64,000 bases of DNA from Flavobacterium poyangense (lineage in GTDB: Bacteria; Bacteroidota; Bacteroidia; Flavobacteriales; Flavobacteriaceae), in contig NZ_JAALLN010000024.1 of the NCBI RefSeq assembly GCF_011751075.1, forward strand, positions 1-64,000, read 5' to 3'. How positions within the stretch are numbered: the stretch's first letter is position 1; each line of letters begins with the position of its first letter. Under the pieces are notes generated by a model. The model was not told where the DNA came from and did not search any database. It worked only from the letters and a program-made list of their open reading frames with translations. The position numbers and the translations under genes were made by a program. Positions 43,439 to 52,196 of the stretch are shown here, in pieces.

Positions 43439-44086
43439 CTACTCAATCGCCAACCAATTCTTAAAATCAAAGAAATTCTGAGGAGCCACACCATGTCCAA
43501 CAGGATATTCTTTATAAACAGCAGGAATTTGTAATTTTTCTAAAACAGCAGGTGTTTTTCTGGCCCAGTCAATCGGAATGACCTGATCTACGGTGCCATG
43601 AGAAGCAAATATTTTTAGATTTTTGAAATCGTTTTTCTCAAAACCTTCTTTAATAATTTCGAAATTAAAATAACCGCTCATCGCAACTACTTTTTGAATT
43701 TTTTCCGGATACGATAGTGCCACCGCATAACTCAAAATAGAACCTTGGCTAAACCCTACTAAAGTAACATCATTGGCATCAATTGGATAGTTAGCTATTA
43801 ACTCATCAACGAAAATTGCGATGATATCACGTGAAGTTTTGGCTTGTTCGTTATCAGAAAATTTGTTCTGATCAGCATCAAAATTAATCGCATACCAGGC
43901 ATAGGCACCATATTGTATATCGTAAGGTGCTCTGGCAGAAATAATGTAATAATGATCCGGAAGTTCTGTGGCAAACGAAAATAAATCAGCTTCGTTACTG
44001 CCATAACCGTGTAATAAAAGTAAAACCGGATTTTTTTCTAAAATAACTTTTGGTTCTTGTATTTTGTATTCTAGGGATAGATTCAT
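43439..44086 (-). CDS. Alpha/beta hydrolase (phospholipase/carboxylesterase type)
   Basis: 215 residues. The catalytic triad reads Ser113 in VGFSQGSILS, Asp165 in SHGTVDQVIP and His196 in YPVGHGVAP, with oxyanion region LLLLHGYGSNEADL near residue 23. This is the small bacterial carboxylesterase family related to acyl-protein thioesterases. No signal peptide, so cytoplasmic. It lies at the end of the minus-strand run BatA-like / dihydroorotase-like / DUF4870-like, 131 bases after the last. Confidence 0.9.
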   Translation of the reverse strand: MNLSLEYKIQEPKVILEKNPVLLLLHGYGSNEADLFSFATELPDHYYIISARAPYDIQYGAYAWYAINFDADQNKFSDNEQAKTSRDIIAIFVDELIANYPIDANDVTLVGFSQGSILSYAVALSYPEKIQKVVAMSGYFNFEIIKEGFEKNDFKNLKIFASHGTVDQVIPIDWARKTPAVLEKLQIPAVYKEYPVGHGVAPQNFFDFKNWLAIE

Positions 44087-44179
44087 TTTTGTGTAAGTTT
44101 TCAGTTTCGGCTCTCAGTCTCAGTTTTAGTTATCAGCTTCAGTGAGTCCGACAAAGTATTATAATTTGTAATTGCCACA

Positions 44180-44217
44180 GCAATTGGAATTTGGATTTTT
44201 AAAAATTTGGAATTTAA
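44180..44217. repeat. R4 repeat in inverted form
   Basis: CAATTGGAATTTGGATTTT then AAATTTGGAATTTAAC, the reverse-strand form of the AAATTCCAAATTCC family, abutting the stop of the minus-strand gene at 44218. Confidence 0.5.
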
Positions 44218-44544
44218 CTAAGAAATAGACTTAAACCATTTTTGAAAAAGTTCTCCAACTAAAGGAATTGGCCTTGTATGTCCCTGGATAGCACTAAAAA
44301 TACCATAACCCCACAGAACAGAAATACAAATCCACATCGGGAAAGTGATAAAAAAGCTGTCAAAGTTACTGATGATCGTTCCTAAAGAGATAAAGGTCAA
44401 AGACAATCCCAAAGCCTGACGAATATGAAACGAAGCAAAACTATTTTTATTTTCCGAGTTCATAGACATGGCAATTAGCACCCCAATGATTAAAATATAG
44501 CTGGTAATTGCGGCTGTTTTTCCCTCTTCGATTGAATTATTCAT
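44218..44544 (-). CDS. DUF4870-like small membrane protein
   Basis: 108 residues with three hydrophobic segments (about 10-27, 45-64 and 70-90). The pattern ASFHIRQALGLSLTFISLG and a hydrophobic WGYGIFSAIQG match the DUF4870/Tic20-like layout. Five bases separate it from the dihydroorotase-like gene, so it is co-transcribed. Function unknown. Confidence 0.7.
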   Translation of the reverse strand: MNNSIEEGKTAAITSYILIIGVLIAMSMNSENKNSFASFHIRQALGLSLTFISLGTIISNFDSFFITFPMWICISVLWGYGIFSAIQGHTRPIPLVGELFQKWFKSIS

Positions 44545-44549
44545 TGTAA

Positions 44550-45806
44550 TTATTTTGTGATAACAAGTTGATTTTGATTTAAAACACCGTACACGGTTCC
44601 TTTTATTTCAGTTCCTAAGAATGCAGAGTTCTTAGACTTTGAAAGGATGTTTTCTTTTGTGAAAGTGGAACGGCCTTCTGGTGTGAAAAAAGTAAAATTA
44701 GCTTTAGAACCTTCGGCAATGACCTCGTTATCAATTCCGAAAACGGCTTTTCCAAGGGTTAGCCTTTCAACTATAATTTCAAGAGGTAAAACAGTCAGTA
44801 AGGCTCCAAAAGCACTTTCAAGTCCGATTGTACCGTTTTTAGCTGTATCGAATTCCATTTTCTTAAATTCAATATCAATCGGATTATGATCGGAAGTAAT
44901 CATATCGATAGTTCCGTCAAGAACTGCATTTACGAGAGCTGCTCTGTCGCTTTCAGCCCTTAATGGTGGAGTTACTTTATAACGTGTGTCAAAACCTTCC
45001 AGTTTTTCATCGTTTAAAACCAAATGATGAACAGCGGCACTACAAGTTACATTAAGTCCTTTTGCTTTTGCTTCTTTGATCATCGCAGCTGATTTTGCTG
45101 TAGAAACGGTAGGGATATGTAATTTTCCTCCGGTATACTCCAGTAAAAACAGATTTCTTGAAATTTGTAATTCTTCGGCTAAATTTGGGATTCCTTTCAA
45201 ACCTAATTTTGTTGAAACGATTCCTTCGTTTACTACACCATTTCCTTTGAGGTTAACATCTTGGGAATAGGCCAGTACCAAACCATCAAAATCCTGTACG
45301 TATTGTAAAGCGATTTTTAGCAAATTGGCATTGTCCAGACTTTTGTTGTAATCGCCAAAAGCTACAGCACCTGATTTTTTCATATCGAATAATTCTGCCA
45401 TATCTTTTCCTTCGCTTGCTTTGGTTAAAGCGCCGATTGGGAAAAGCTCTGTAGCAAAACCAATGGCTTTACTTTTTACAAAATTAATTTGCGATTGATT
45501 GTCGATAATAGGGAAGGAGTTCGGTTGTAAGGCAACGCCTGTAAAACCACTTTTGGCAGCAACAGTTAGTCCGTTTGCGATGGTTTCTCTGTCTTCGTAA
45601 CCGGGTTCTCCAAAAGAAACACTGCTGTCGAACCAGCCTTGCGAAAGGTGCAGATTGTCAAATTGTACTTCTTTGGCGTCCGCAGTCTCAGGAATTGAAG
45701 TTCCTATTTTTTCTATAATACCATCTGCAATTAAAAGATCAACGGTCTTGTTGTGAAACGGACTTTTAGAGTCGATAATTTTGGCGCTTCTGATGATTAT
45801 TTTCAT
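44550..45806 (-). CDS. Dihydroorotase-like protein lacking the metal ligands
   Basis: 418 residues, the length of bacterial type I dihydroorotases. The fold and the substrate loop (YKVTPPLRAESDRAAL) are clear, and HH in CSAAVHHLVLND and D-H in TSDHNPID remain. But the D-x-H-x-H metal motif reads D60-S-S-V-S, the H-x-E/D stretch reads YSQDVNLKG, and IAHVST reads LHIPTVST. Zinc binding is unlikely. It resembles the non-catalytic PyrC-like partner of aspartate transcarbamoylase in some bacteria. A catalytic pyrC would have to lie elsewhere in the genome. Confidence 0.8.
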   Translation of the reverse strand: MKIIIRSAKIIDSKSPFHNKTVDLLIADGIIEKIGTSIPETADAKEVQFDNLHLSQGWFDSSVSFGEPGYEDRETIANGLTVAAKSGFTGVALQPNSFPIIDNQSQINFVKSKAIGFATELFPIGALTKASEGKDMAELFDMKKSGAVAFGDYNKSLDNANLLKIALQYVQDFDGLVLAYSQDVNLKGNGVVNEGIVSTKLGLKGIPNLAEELQISRNLFLLEYTGGKLHIPTVSTAKSAAMIKEAKAKGLNVTCSAAVHHLVLNDEKLEGFDTRYKVTPPLRAESDRAALVNAVLDGTIDMITSDHNPIDIEFKKMEFDTAKNGTIGLESAFGALLTVLPLEIIVERLTLGKAVFGIDNEVIAEGSKANFTFFTPEGRSTFTKENILSKSKNSAFLGTEIKGTVYGVLNQNQLVITK

Positions 45807-45854
45807 ATGTAGATAAATTTATTTTGTACTGAGCTGTTTTTTAATCGTGTTGTT

Positions 45855-45952
45855 TGTTATTTCGACGAAGGAGAAATCGCATCCAATATTCCATGCAGTA
45901 ATGCAGTATAGTATTAGCAGCTGTCATTTCGACGAAGGAGAAATCACATACT
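45855..45952. repeat. Two R3 left arms in the BatA/dihydroorotase-like spacer
   Basis: Two direct copies of a TTTCGACGAAGGAGAAATC word at about 45860 and 45926, each like the left arm of the elements at 51249 and 52605, without matching right arms. They lie between two codirectional genes. Confidence 0.7.
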
Positions 45953-45955
45953 GAA

Positions 45956-47884
45956 TTACTTCACAAATTTGATAATGGCCATTTCTAATGCTAAAAATAA
46001 CAGTGCAAAGATAACAAACCATTTCCAAAGTTGGCTGTCCGTTCGCTCAGTTTGTAGGGTGTTAAAAATAGTCGAAATCGTATCGGCAGTTTTATAATCG
46101 GAAACCAGATTGGTATGGACCTGACTTAAATCACTTTCGCTTCGATTGTAGTTGAAACTCAGGTTTTCTACCCAGTTTTTTTTATCAAAAATGCTATAAT
46201 TTCCGGCCGTTTCAGGGAAATCATTGAAGACTAATTTTACTTTGTTGTTTAATACCTGTTGAATCGGTATAAAAGAATCATCATTTCCTTTTACTTCCAA
46301 AATCGCATCTTTTGTCAATAGCACATCTACAAAATAGGGCTGATTATTACCAATAGTCAAGGCATTAACTCCAGTCTTTTGATTGTTTTGCCCCATTTTG
46401 TAAAAAAGTGGTACAATCAACGGTGATTGCTGGAAGTTTGAATTTTCCGTATTAATCGGAGCTGAAAAAACAGAAACTCCCGAAACCGGATTTTGAACCA
46501 TGGTTAAAAATATACTTTGGTCTTCATAAGATAAAACGGCCGGATATGGGCTCGAGATATCAAATGATTTAGCTGTTTTCGGATATTGAAAATTACTAAT
46601 TTTATTTTCAAAAACACCCGAGAATAAAGGATGATCAAAGTTTATTTTGGTAATTAATTTACTCGTGTTCTGTAAATTTTTGAATTGAATTTTTCCAAAA
46701 TTGTTTAAAAAAGAATTCAAATTCGTAACAGACGTTTTTTCAGATGGAATGATTACCAGATTACCGCCTTTTGATACAAATGCTTTTAAAGTGGTTTGCA
46801 GCGCTTGCGGTATTTCTTCTAGTTCGTTTAGAATAATAGTATTTTGTTTTTCCAGGCTATTGTAATCTAAACTACCAATAGTGTAATTGTTGTAATTGAA
46901 CTCTTGCGAGGTATATATTCGGGATAAAAAGTTGCTTTTTTCGGCTGTACCAATGCTAATTACGTTAGTCTTTTTTGCTTTCGAAATGCTAAAATAAAGC
47001 TTGTTGTCATACGTCAAACCATTATCTTCAATCGTAACATAACCATGAAATGCCTCTTTTGGAATCGTAAAATTGATTTTCTTTTTCTTGTTGTCAAAAT
47101 TGATAATTGTTTTGGCAATTAATTTATTCTGATTGTACAAAGCCATTGAAACAGGCTTAAAATCCTCACCGTAAGCCGAGAGGTTCACGCCAATTTCGTA
47201 AAAATTTTCTAAAGTCTGATTGATAAAAACGCTGTCAATTGCGACATTATTTTTTTGTTCAGCTTCCGGAATTATGAAGTATGGTTTTTCTTCAAAATCA
47301 ATATTTTTTACCTCTTTTTCTGCCAAACCAACAGCATCTGTAATAATGACGATATCTTTTTTATGAGCAGATTTGTGTGCTTTTATTTTGGCCAGTATAG
47401 AAGAAAGTTCAAACGGAGTGGCGCTGTAGTTTAAATTTTGTAAAGCACTTTTAGATGATTTAATGTCGGTATTCCAAAAGTTTTCGGTATTGGTGAGTAG
47501 CGAAAATTGCGCTGTTTCTGGCGTGTTTTCAAGTAATTCCTGAACCGCACGCTTCAATAGTTCTCCTTTTTTTCCTTTGGCCTGCATACTAAAAGAATTG
47601 TCCAAAACAATATACATTTCGTTTGTTGCATTTTTACTGTCTTTTGCTTCAAAAAAAGGCTGAGCAAAAGCAAAAATGGCAAAAGCCAACAGTAACAATC
47701 GGGTTGCTAGTAATAATCTTTTTTTGATTTTCGAACTTTTTCGGGTTTGTATAGAAAGTTCTTTTAAGAAGCGAACGTTAGTAAAATAAGAGGTTTTAAA
47801 ACGTCGTAATTGAAATAAATGTACCAAAATTGGAACAATCAACAGAAACAGAAAGTATAGAATTTCAGGGTGTTTAAAATGCAT
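45956..47884 (-). CDS. BatA-like protein with von Willebrand A domain
   Basis: 642 residues. Two N-terminal membrane segments (about 8-24, 58-75) flank the conserved HLFQLRRFKTSYFTNVRFL of the Bat/aerotolerance family. A VWA domain follows with MIDAS motif DNSFSM and IITDAVGL. A long beta-rich periplasmic region (about 230-610) precedes a C-terminal helix (about 618-638). Family members act in outer-membrane or envelope maintenance (Bat operon), but the other bat genes are not adjacent here. Confidence 0.85.
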   Translation of the reverse strand: MHFKHPEILYFLFLLIVPILVHLFQLRRFKTSYFTNVRFLKELSIQTRKSSKIKKRLLLATRLLLLAFAIFAFAQPFFEAKDSKNATNEMYIVLDNSFSMQAKGKKGELLKRAVQELLENTPETAQFSLLTNTENFWNTDIKSSKSALQNLNYSATPFELSSILAKIKAHKSAHKKDIVIITDAVGLAEKEVKNIDFEEKPYFIIPEAEQKNNVAIDSVFINQTLENFYEIGVNLSAYGEDFKPVSMALYNQNKLIAKTIINFDNKKKKINFTIPKEAFHGYVTIEDNGLTYDNKLYFSISKAKKTNVISIGTAEKSNFLSRIYTSQEFNYNNYTIGSLDYNSLEKQNTIILNELEEIPQALQTTLKAFVSKGGNLVIIPSEKTSVTNLNSFLNNFGKIQFKNLQNTSKLITKINFDHPLFSGVFENKISNFQYPKTAKSFDISSPYPAVLSYEDQSIFLTMVQNPVSGVSVFSAPINTENSNFQQSPLIVPLFYKMGQNNQKTGVNALTIGNNQPYFVDVLLTKDAILEVKGNDDSFIPIQQVLNNKVKLVFNDFPETAGNYSIFDKKNWVENLSFNYNRSESDLSQVHTNLVSDYKTADTISTIFNTLQTERTDSQLWKWFVIFALLFLALEMAIIKFVK

Positions 47885-47962
47885 TCTGGCTTCGATTTAC
47901 TTCACTACGTTTGATTTTTCGTGAAGATGCTGGTCAAAAATACAAATTTGTTTTTTTATTTT

Positions 47963-48052
47963 AACCATATAAGTTATATAAGTTCATGTAATTGCTGTGT
48001 GTTAAAAGGCAGCTACGTAAAACTTAAATTTACTTATATAACTTATATGGTT
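47963..48052. repeat. MITE-like palindromic element with 21-bp ends
   Basis: A perfect 21-bp inverted repeat: the arm starting AACCATATAAGTTATAT (47963-47983) and its complement (48032-48052), with a 48-base centre holding a small CTACGTA palindrome. It fills the spacer between BatA-like and lactonase genes. An 82-residue ORF across it is rejected. Confidence 0.85.
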
Positions 48053-48165
48053 TTAAAAAATAGAGATTCTGTGAAAAATGTAACTTTTAAAAATTCATTT
48101 GTAATAAAAATAAAATGGTCTGTTGGGAATATTGAGTATTTTAGCCGGATTCAAAAAAATAAAAA

Positions 48166-49278
48166 ATGAAAAGAGTATATATGTTGTTTTGGGCAGTGTT
48201 GGTTTTTACAAGTTCACAGGCTCAGAATAAATTTAATTTATTGGTAGGAACCTACACTAATACTTGTCCGAGTAACGGAATTTATGTTTACGAATTTAAT
48301 GCAGATTCGGGAAATTTTAAGTTAAAGGGGTCTTCAGAGAATGTTTTGAGTCCAAGTTATTTGTCAGTTTCGGCGGATAATAAGTTTATTTATGCCGTAA
48401 ACGAAAATGGAACTCAAAGTACGGTGAGTGCTTTTGGTTATGATTCAGCGAGCGGAAAAGTTAATTTTATCAATAAAAGCGATGCGTTAGGAGCAGATCC
48501 TTGCCACTTAATTACAGATGCTAAAAACGTAATTACTGCGAATTATTCTGGTGGAAATATCACAGTGTTCAAAAAAAAACCTGACGGAAGTATTACCGAA
48601 GGGCAACAAGTAATTCAACACGAAGGAAAGGGAATCAATGTTGCACGTCAGGAAAAGGCGCATGTGCATATGGTTTGTTTTTCTCCTGATAAAAAATATG
48701 TTTTGTCTGCTGATTTAGGCCTGGATAAAGTTTTCGTTTATCAGTACAATCCAGATTCTAAGAACAAAATATTAACTTTAAAAGGAAGTGTCAATGTGAA
48801 AGCCGGAAGTGGCCCAAGACATTTAACTTTTAGTAAAGACGGTAAATTGGTTTATTTGGTTCAGGAATTAGACGGAACGCTGACTACTTTATCTTATAAT
48901 AAAAATGGAAGTTTAAAAGTAATTGCAGAAACAAGTATTCTGGCAAAGGACTTCAAAGGTGGTACCGGAGCAGCAGCCATAAAAATTTCGCCTGACGGAA
49001 AATTTTTATATGTATCAGACCGTGTAGACGTAAATGCAATCATAGTTTACAAGATTCTTAAAAACGGAGGCCTTGAAAAAGTAGAACAAGTAAGCACTTT
49101 AGGAAAAGGACCAAGAGATTTTGCTATTGATCCAACAGGAAATTATCTTTTGGCAGGGCATCAGTATACAAATGATATAGTTGTTTTTAAAAGAGATAAA
49201 GCAACAGGAAAACTTACAGCCACCGGAAAGAAAATCGAATTGTGTTCACCGGTTGGGTTGCTTTTTACAAAGATCTAG
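48166..49278 (+). CDS. Lactonase family protein (seven-bladed beta-propeller)
   Basis: 370 residues. Signal peptide (MLFWAVLVFTSSQAQ), then repeated propeller blades: LLVGTYTNTCPSNGIYVYEF, SPSYLSVSADNKFIYAVNEN, KAHVHMVCFSPDKKYVLSAD, GPRHLTFSKDGKLVYLVQEL and GPRDFAIDPTGNYLLAGHQY. This is the 6-phosphogluconolactonase/lactonase family, here exported, so the substrate is more likely a periplasmic lactone than 6-phosphogluconolactone. Monocistronic. Confidence 0.87.
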   Translation: MKRVYMLFWAVLVFTSSQAQNKFNLLVGTYTNTCPSNGIYVYEFNADSGNFKLKGSSENVLSPSYLSVSADNKFIYAVNENGTQSTVSAFGYDSASGKVNFINKSDALGADPCHLITDAKNVITANYSGGNITVFKKKPDGSITEGQQVIQHEGKGINVARQEKAHVHMVCFSPDKKYVLSADLGLDKVFVYQYNPDSKNKILTLKGSVNVKAGSGPRHLTFSKDGKLVYLVQELDGTLTTLSYNKNGSLKVIAETSILAKDFKGGTGAAAIKISPDGKFLYVSDRVDVNAIIVYKILKNGGLEKVEQVSTLGKGPRDFAIDPTGNYLLAGHQYTNDIVVFKRDKATGKLTATGKKIELCSPVGLLFTKI

Positions 49279-49292
49279 GTTTTTGGAGGTTC

Positions 49293-49353
49293 AAAGGAAC
49301 AAAGGAACAAAGGAACAAAGGAACAAAGGAACAAAGGAACAAAGGAACAAAGG
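49293..49353. repeat. 8-bp tandem repeat AAAGGAAC (7.6 units)
   Basis: Seven perfect AAAGGAAC units in a row plus AAAGG, starting 15 bases past the lactonase stop. Related single words (CAAAGGTTCAAAGG) lie at 58380-58412. Unit number may vary between strains by slippage. Confidence 0.9.
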
Positions 49354-49434
49354 TTCTGAGTTTCTAAGTAGTAAAGGCCTTAAGTTTTTTCTAATTTTTC
49401 AAATAAATCACGAGTCTTCCGGAATAATCTGGTT

Positions 49435-49620
49435 TGTCACTCTGAGCGAAGTCAAAAGAGTGTTCTCCTGAGCGAAGTCGAAGGACTTTGCTGTTCGATA
49501 GAAGTTCTGAGTTTCTAAGTAAAAAAGTTTCAAACTTATAATGTAAAAAAGCTCAAAGATACAGTGTGCCAAGTTTATAAAGACCTTTGAACCTCTGCAC
49601 CTTTGAGCCTTTGTATCTCA
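49435..49620. repeat. Mixed intergenic repeats (GCGAAGTC and CCTTTGAACC families)
   Basis: Gene-free stretch 49279-49633. It holds two CTGAGCGAAGTC units (49442, 49470), a duplicated GTTCTGAGTTTCTAAGTA (49354 and 49503) and a CTTTGAACCTCTGCACCTTTG row at about 49583-49603 with near copies at 58490-58515. Confidence 0.6.
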
Positions 49621-49633
49621 AAAAAAAAGAAAT

Positions 49634-50986
49634 CTATTTATTCTGATCTTTTCTCTTTTTGTCTCTAGTCTTCAACATGTTTCTATTAACCGAACCATGT
49701 GTTTTCTTTTTGGTTTTTGAAGGACCTCCAAGATTTACTTTTTTATTTTTCTTGATTTTTTCATGAAAAGCACCATCTCCTGTAAGTTTTGGTTTTTTCG
49801 TTAAGAATTTAATTGGCTGACGGTCTTTTTCAGGTTCGATTAATTTCTCAGATATCTCAACTTCTTCAGGGAAATCAGCAATTTCAAGCTCCTGATTCAT
49901 TAGAATTTCCGCTTCTACTTTAAATTCTTCTTCGCGAGGCGATATGAAACTGATAGCGGTCCCGGTTGCATCAGCACGACCTGTACGACCAATTCTGTGC
50001 ATGTACAATTCTGGAAATTCCGGAAGTTCAAAGTTGATAACATGCGAGATGTTTGAGATATCCAAACCTCTTGCCATGATATCTGTGGTGATCAATCCGC
50101 GTAGATTTCCTTCCTGAAACTCTGCCATGGTACTCAAACGGTAATTTTGAGATTTGTTTGAGTGAATTACTCCAAACTGACCTTCGAAATGTTCTTCAAT
50201 TCGAGTGTGAAGCATGTCCGAAATCTTTTTATTATTCACAAAAACCAAAACACGTTCCATGCTTTCGTCTGTTTCTAATAAGTGTTTCAGTAAGTTAACT
50301 TTGGTATTAAAGTTAGGAACATTATAAGTAATCTGTGTGATTTTTTCAAGGGGAGTTCCTGAAGCGGCTAATGTAACCTCTTCCGGAAAGTCAAAAAAGT
50401 CATTCAAAACAGCATCAACTTCGTCGGTCATGGTTGCAGAGAATAAAATATTCTGACGTTTGGTTTTCATCATCGCCAAAAGAGCGGTCAATTGTGTACG
50501 GAAACCTAAATTCAGCATTTCGTCAAACTCGTCAATAACTAATTTCTGAGTTTCATCAAAACGTACAACAGCGTCCAAAGCCAAATCCATTGTTCTACCC
50601 GGAGTTCCAACTAAAATATCAACTCCTTCGTAAACGGCTTTTTTCTGTGTGTTAATGTTTACACCACCAAAAATTCCAAGTGTTTTAACCGACATGTATT
50701 TGGTTAATTTCTCTATTTCTTCTACCACCTGAACAACAAGTTCACGGGTTGGAACCAGTACTACGATCTTTGGCGTATTGGTTGGGGTAAATTTATATAA
50801 TTTTAAAAGAGGCAACAAGTAAGCAAATGTTTTACCGGTACCTGTTTGCGCAATTCCCATCATATCGCGACCTGACATAATCACAGAGAACGTTTTTTCC
50901 TGAATAGGAGTAGGCTTCACGAAACCTAATTCGTCTATTGCTTTTTGAAGTGATTTTGGAAGATTGAATTGTTCGAAAGTGCTCAT
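49634..50986 (-). CDS. DEAD-box-type RNA helicase with DEFD motif II
   Basis: 450 residues. Helicase core: Q motif near 28, AQTGTGKTFAYLLPLL (46-61), VPTREL, motif II reading D152-E-F-D in VIDEFDEMLNLGF rather than DEAD, then SAT and MHRIGRTGRADATG. The C-terminal 70 residues are Lys-rich (FHEKIKKNKKVNLGG). It is closest to the RhlE-type group acting on ribosomal RNA. The Ala-to-Phe change in motif II is unusual, but the catalytic Asp-Glu remains, so activity is expected. Confidence 0.9.
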   Translation of the reverse strand: MSTFEQFNLPKSLQKAIDELGFVKPTPIQEKTFSVIMSGRDMMGIAQTGTGKTFAYLLPLLKLYKFTPTNTPKIVVLVPTRELVVQVVEEIEKLTKYMSVKTLGIFGGVNINTQKKAVYEGVDILVGTPGRTMDLALDAVVRFDETQKLVIDEFDEMLNLGFRTQLTALLAMMKTKRQNILFSATMTDEVDAVLNDFFDFPEEVTLAASGTPLEKITQITYNVPNFNTKVNLLKHLLETDESMERVLVFVNNKKISDMLHTRIEEHFEGQFGVIHSNKSQNYRLSTMAEFQEGNLRGLITTDIMARGLDISNISHVINFELPEFPELYMHRIGRTGRADATGTAISFISPREEEFKVEAEILMNQELEIADFPEEVEISEKLIEPEKDRQPIKFLTKKPKLTGDGAFHEKIKKNKKVNLGGPSKTKKKTHGSVNRNMLKTRDKKRKDQNK

Positions 50987-51248
50987 TTACATTAAATTTT
51001 GTGCAAATGTACGTTAAAATAACGGTTTGATTGTTAGATTATCAAATGATTCGAGAAATTCAGCTATTTAATTGTTTGATTTTCAGTGATTAGGGTTTTC
51101 AAAAACATAAAGAGTAAAGGGTGTAATACGCTATTTTAGGGAGGGGAAGGCTTGTTTTTGCCCAAGCGTGTCATTTATTTTCGTCTATTCATTATCACTC
51201 GGGTTACAAGCGACAGAAGGAACAAATCACTACTTAATTCTTCCAGCG

Positions 51249-51348
51249 TGTCATTTCGACGCAGGAGAAATCACACGAGTAATTCGACAAAGATTGGCAA
51301 AATTCTGTATGGAGTTTCTTGTGTGATTCCTCCTTCTTCGGAATGACA
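51249..51348. repeat. R3 element, best-preserved copy (100 bp)
   Basis: 28-bp imperfect inverted ends: left 51249-51276 (TGTCATTTCGACGCAGGAGA...) and right 51321-51348 (...CTTCTTCGGAATGACA). The centre carries AATTCGACAAAGATTGGCAA. No transposase and no obvious target duplication. The ACTTAATTCTTCCAGCGTG just before it recurs before the copy at 52197. The stretch 50987-51645 otherwise has no gene. Confidence 0.85.
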
Positions 51349-51645
51349 AACCAAGCGATTAATTCAATTGATCAAAACAAATCAACCAACTTAGATAAAG
51401 AAATCTTTAATGTATTAGTAAGTCATAATTGTAGGTAGTATTTGAATTATTAAAAGTATTTAAGAAATAAAGTTTCATCTTGCCGTGTTGCATTATTTTT
51501 TGAATATTTTTGGTCGAATAAAATTTAAGGAAGATAGAAATTGGCTTAAAATATGTAGTGCTCGAAGAAAAAAAGTATCTCTTTAGATTAGAGTACTACT
51601 GATTTGTATAAGAAGCTATTGTCAATCAATATTATAAGAAATGAT

Positions 51646-52113
51646 ATGAATTATATTTGGGAAAATATTAATTGGATTTTTAAGTCTGACGGCACATTAA
51701 GAGATATTTATGTTCATAATACTTCTTTAGATGATTGGGGGAAATTAATTGATTTGCTAAATTTTGAATATAATTTGAGTTCTTTTTTTGGAAAGAAAAT
51801 TAACAAAGAGAAAGCTTATAAATTTTTAGAAGACGAGACTGGGGAAGTTGAATTTTCGACGGTTTCAATCGAAATTGGCAATGTAAAAATAAACTGTTAC
51901 TTTTTTTTTATTGATGAAATTGAATTTGATATTGTACCAAGTGAGATCAAAACTAATGAAGACTTTGAAAGTATTCTATCCTTTATGACGAAAGTAAGTT
52001 CAACTTTGAAAAAACAAATTATTTTGACAGGGGAAAATGATCCAAGTTTTCCACTCATAAAAATTAATTCAGAAGAAAATGTTTTTGAAATAATAACAGA
52101 AGAGCAATATTAG
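51646..52113 (+). CDS. Orphan protein of unknown function in a repeat-rich stretch
   Basis: 155 residues from ATG 51646 (MNYIWENINWIFKSDGTLRD); a TTG 42 bases upstream would give 169. Soluble, acidic, very AT-rich coding sequence. The start (IYVHNTSLDDWGKLIDLLN) and a beta-rich middle (EVEFSTVSIEIGNVKINCYF) recall small immunity proteins of polymorphic toxins, but no toxin gene or motif is nearby, so this is only a resemblance. It lies between matching R3 repeats, as if inserted. Confidence 0.65.
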   Translation: MNYIWENINWIFKSDGTLRDIYVHNTSLDDWGKLIDLLNFEYNLSSFFGKKINKEKAYKFLEDETGEVEFSTVSIEIGNVKINCYFFFIDEIEFDIVPSEIKTNEDFESILSFMTKVSSTLKKQIILTGENDPSFPLIKINSEENVFEIITEEQY

Positions 52114-52196
52114 GGAGTATTATAACAATGAATAATGCAAAAATTAAAAACTAAAGTAGCTATGTAAATCCAAATTCACCACTTAATTCTTCCAAC

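Noticed and set aside
47921..48169. 82-residue plus-strand ORF before the lactonase gene
   Set aside because: It spans the MITE-like element, its start lies in the BatA-like promoter region, and there is no protein-like pattern.
49181..49471. 96-residue ORF with RNKGTKEQ repeats
   Set aside because: It is an out-of-frame reading of the lactonase 3' end and the 8-bp tandem repeat.
51152..51346. 64-residue plus-strand ORF
   Set aside because: Its end is the translated R3 element; the same SNSTKIGK-like run appears at 30.4 kb.
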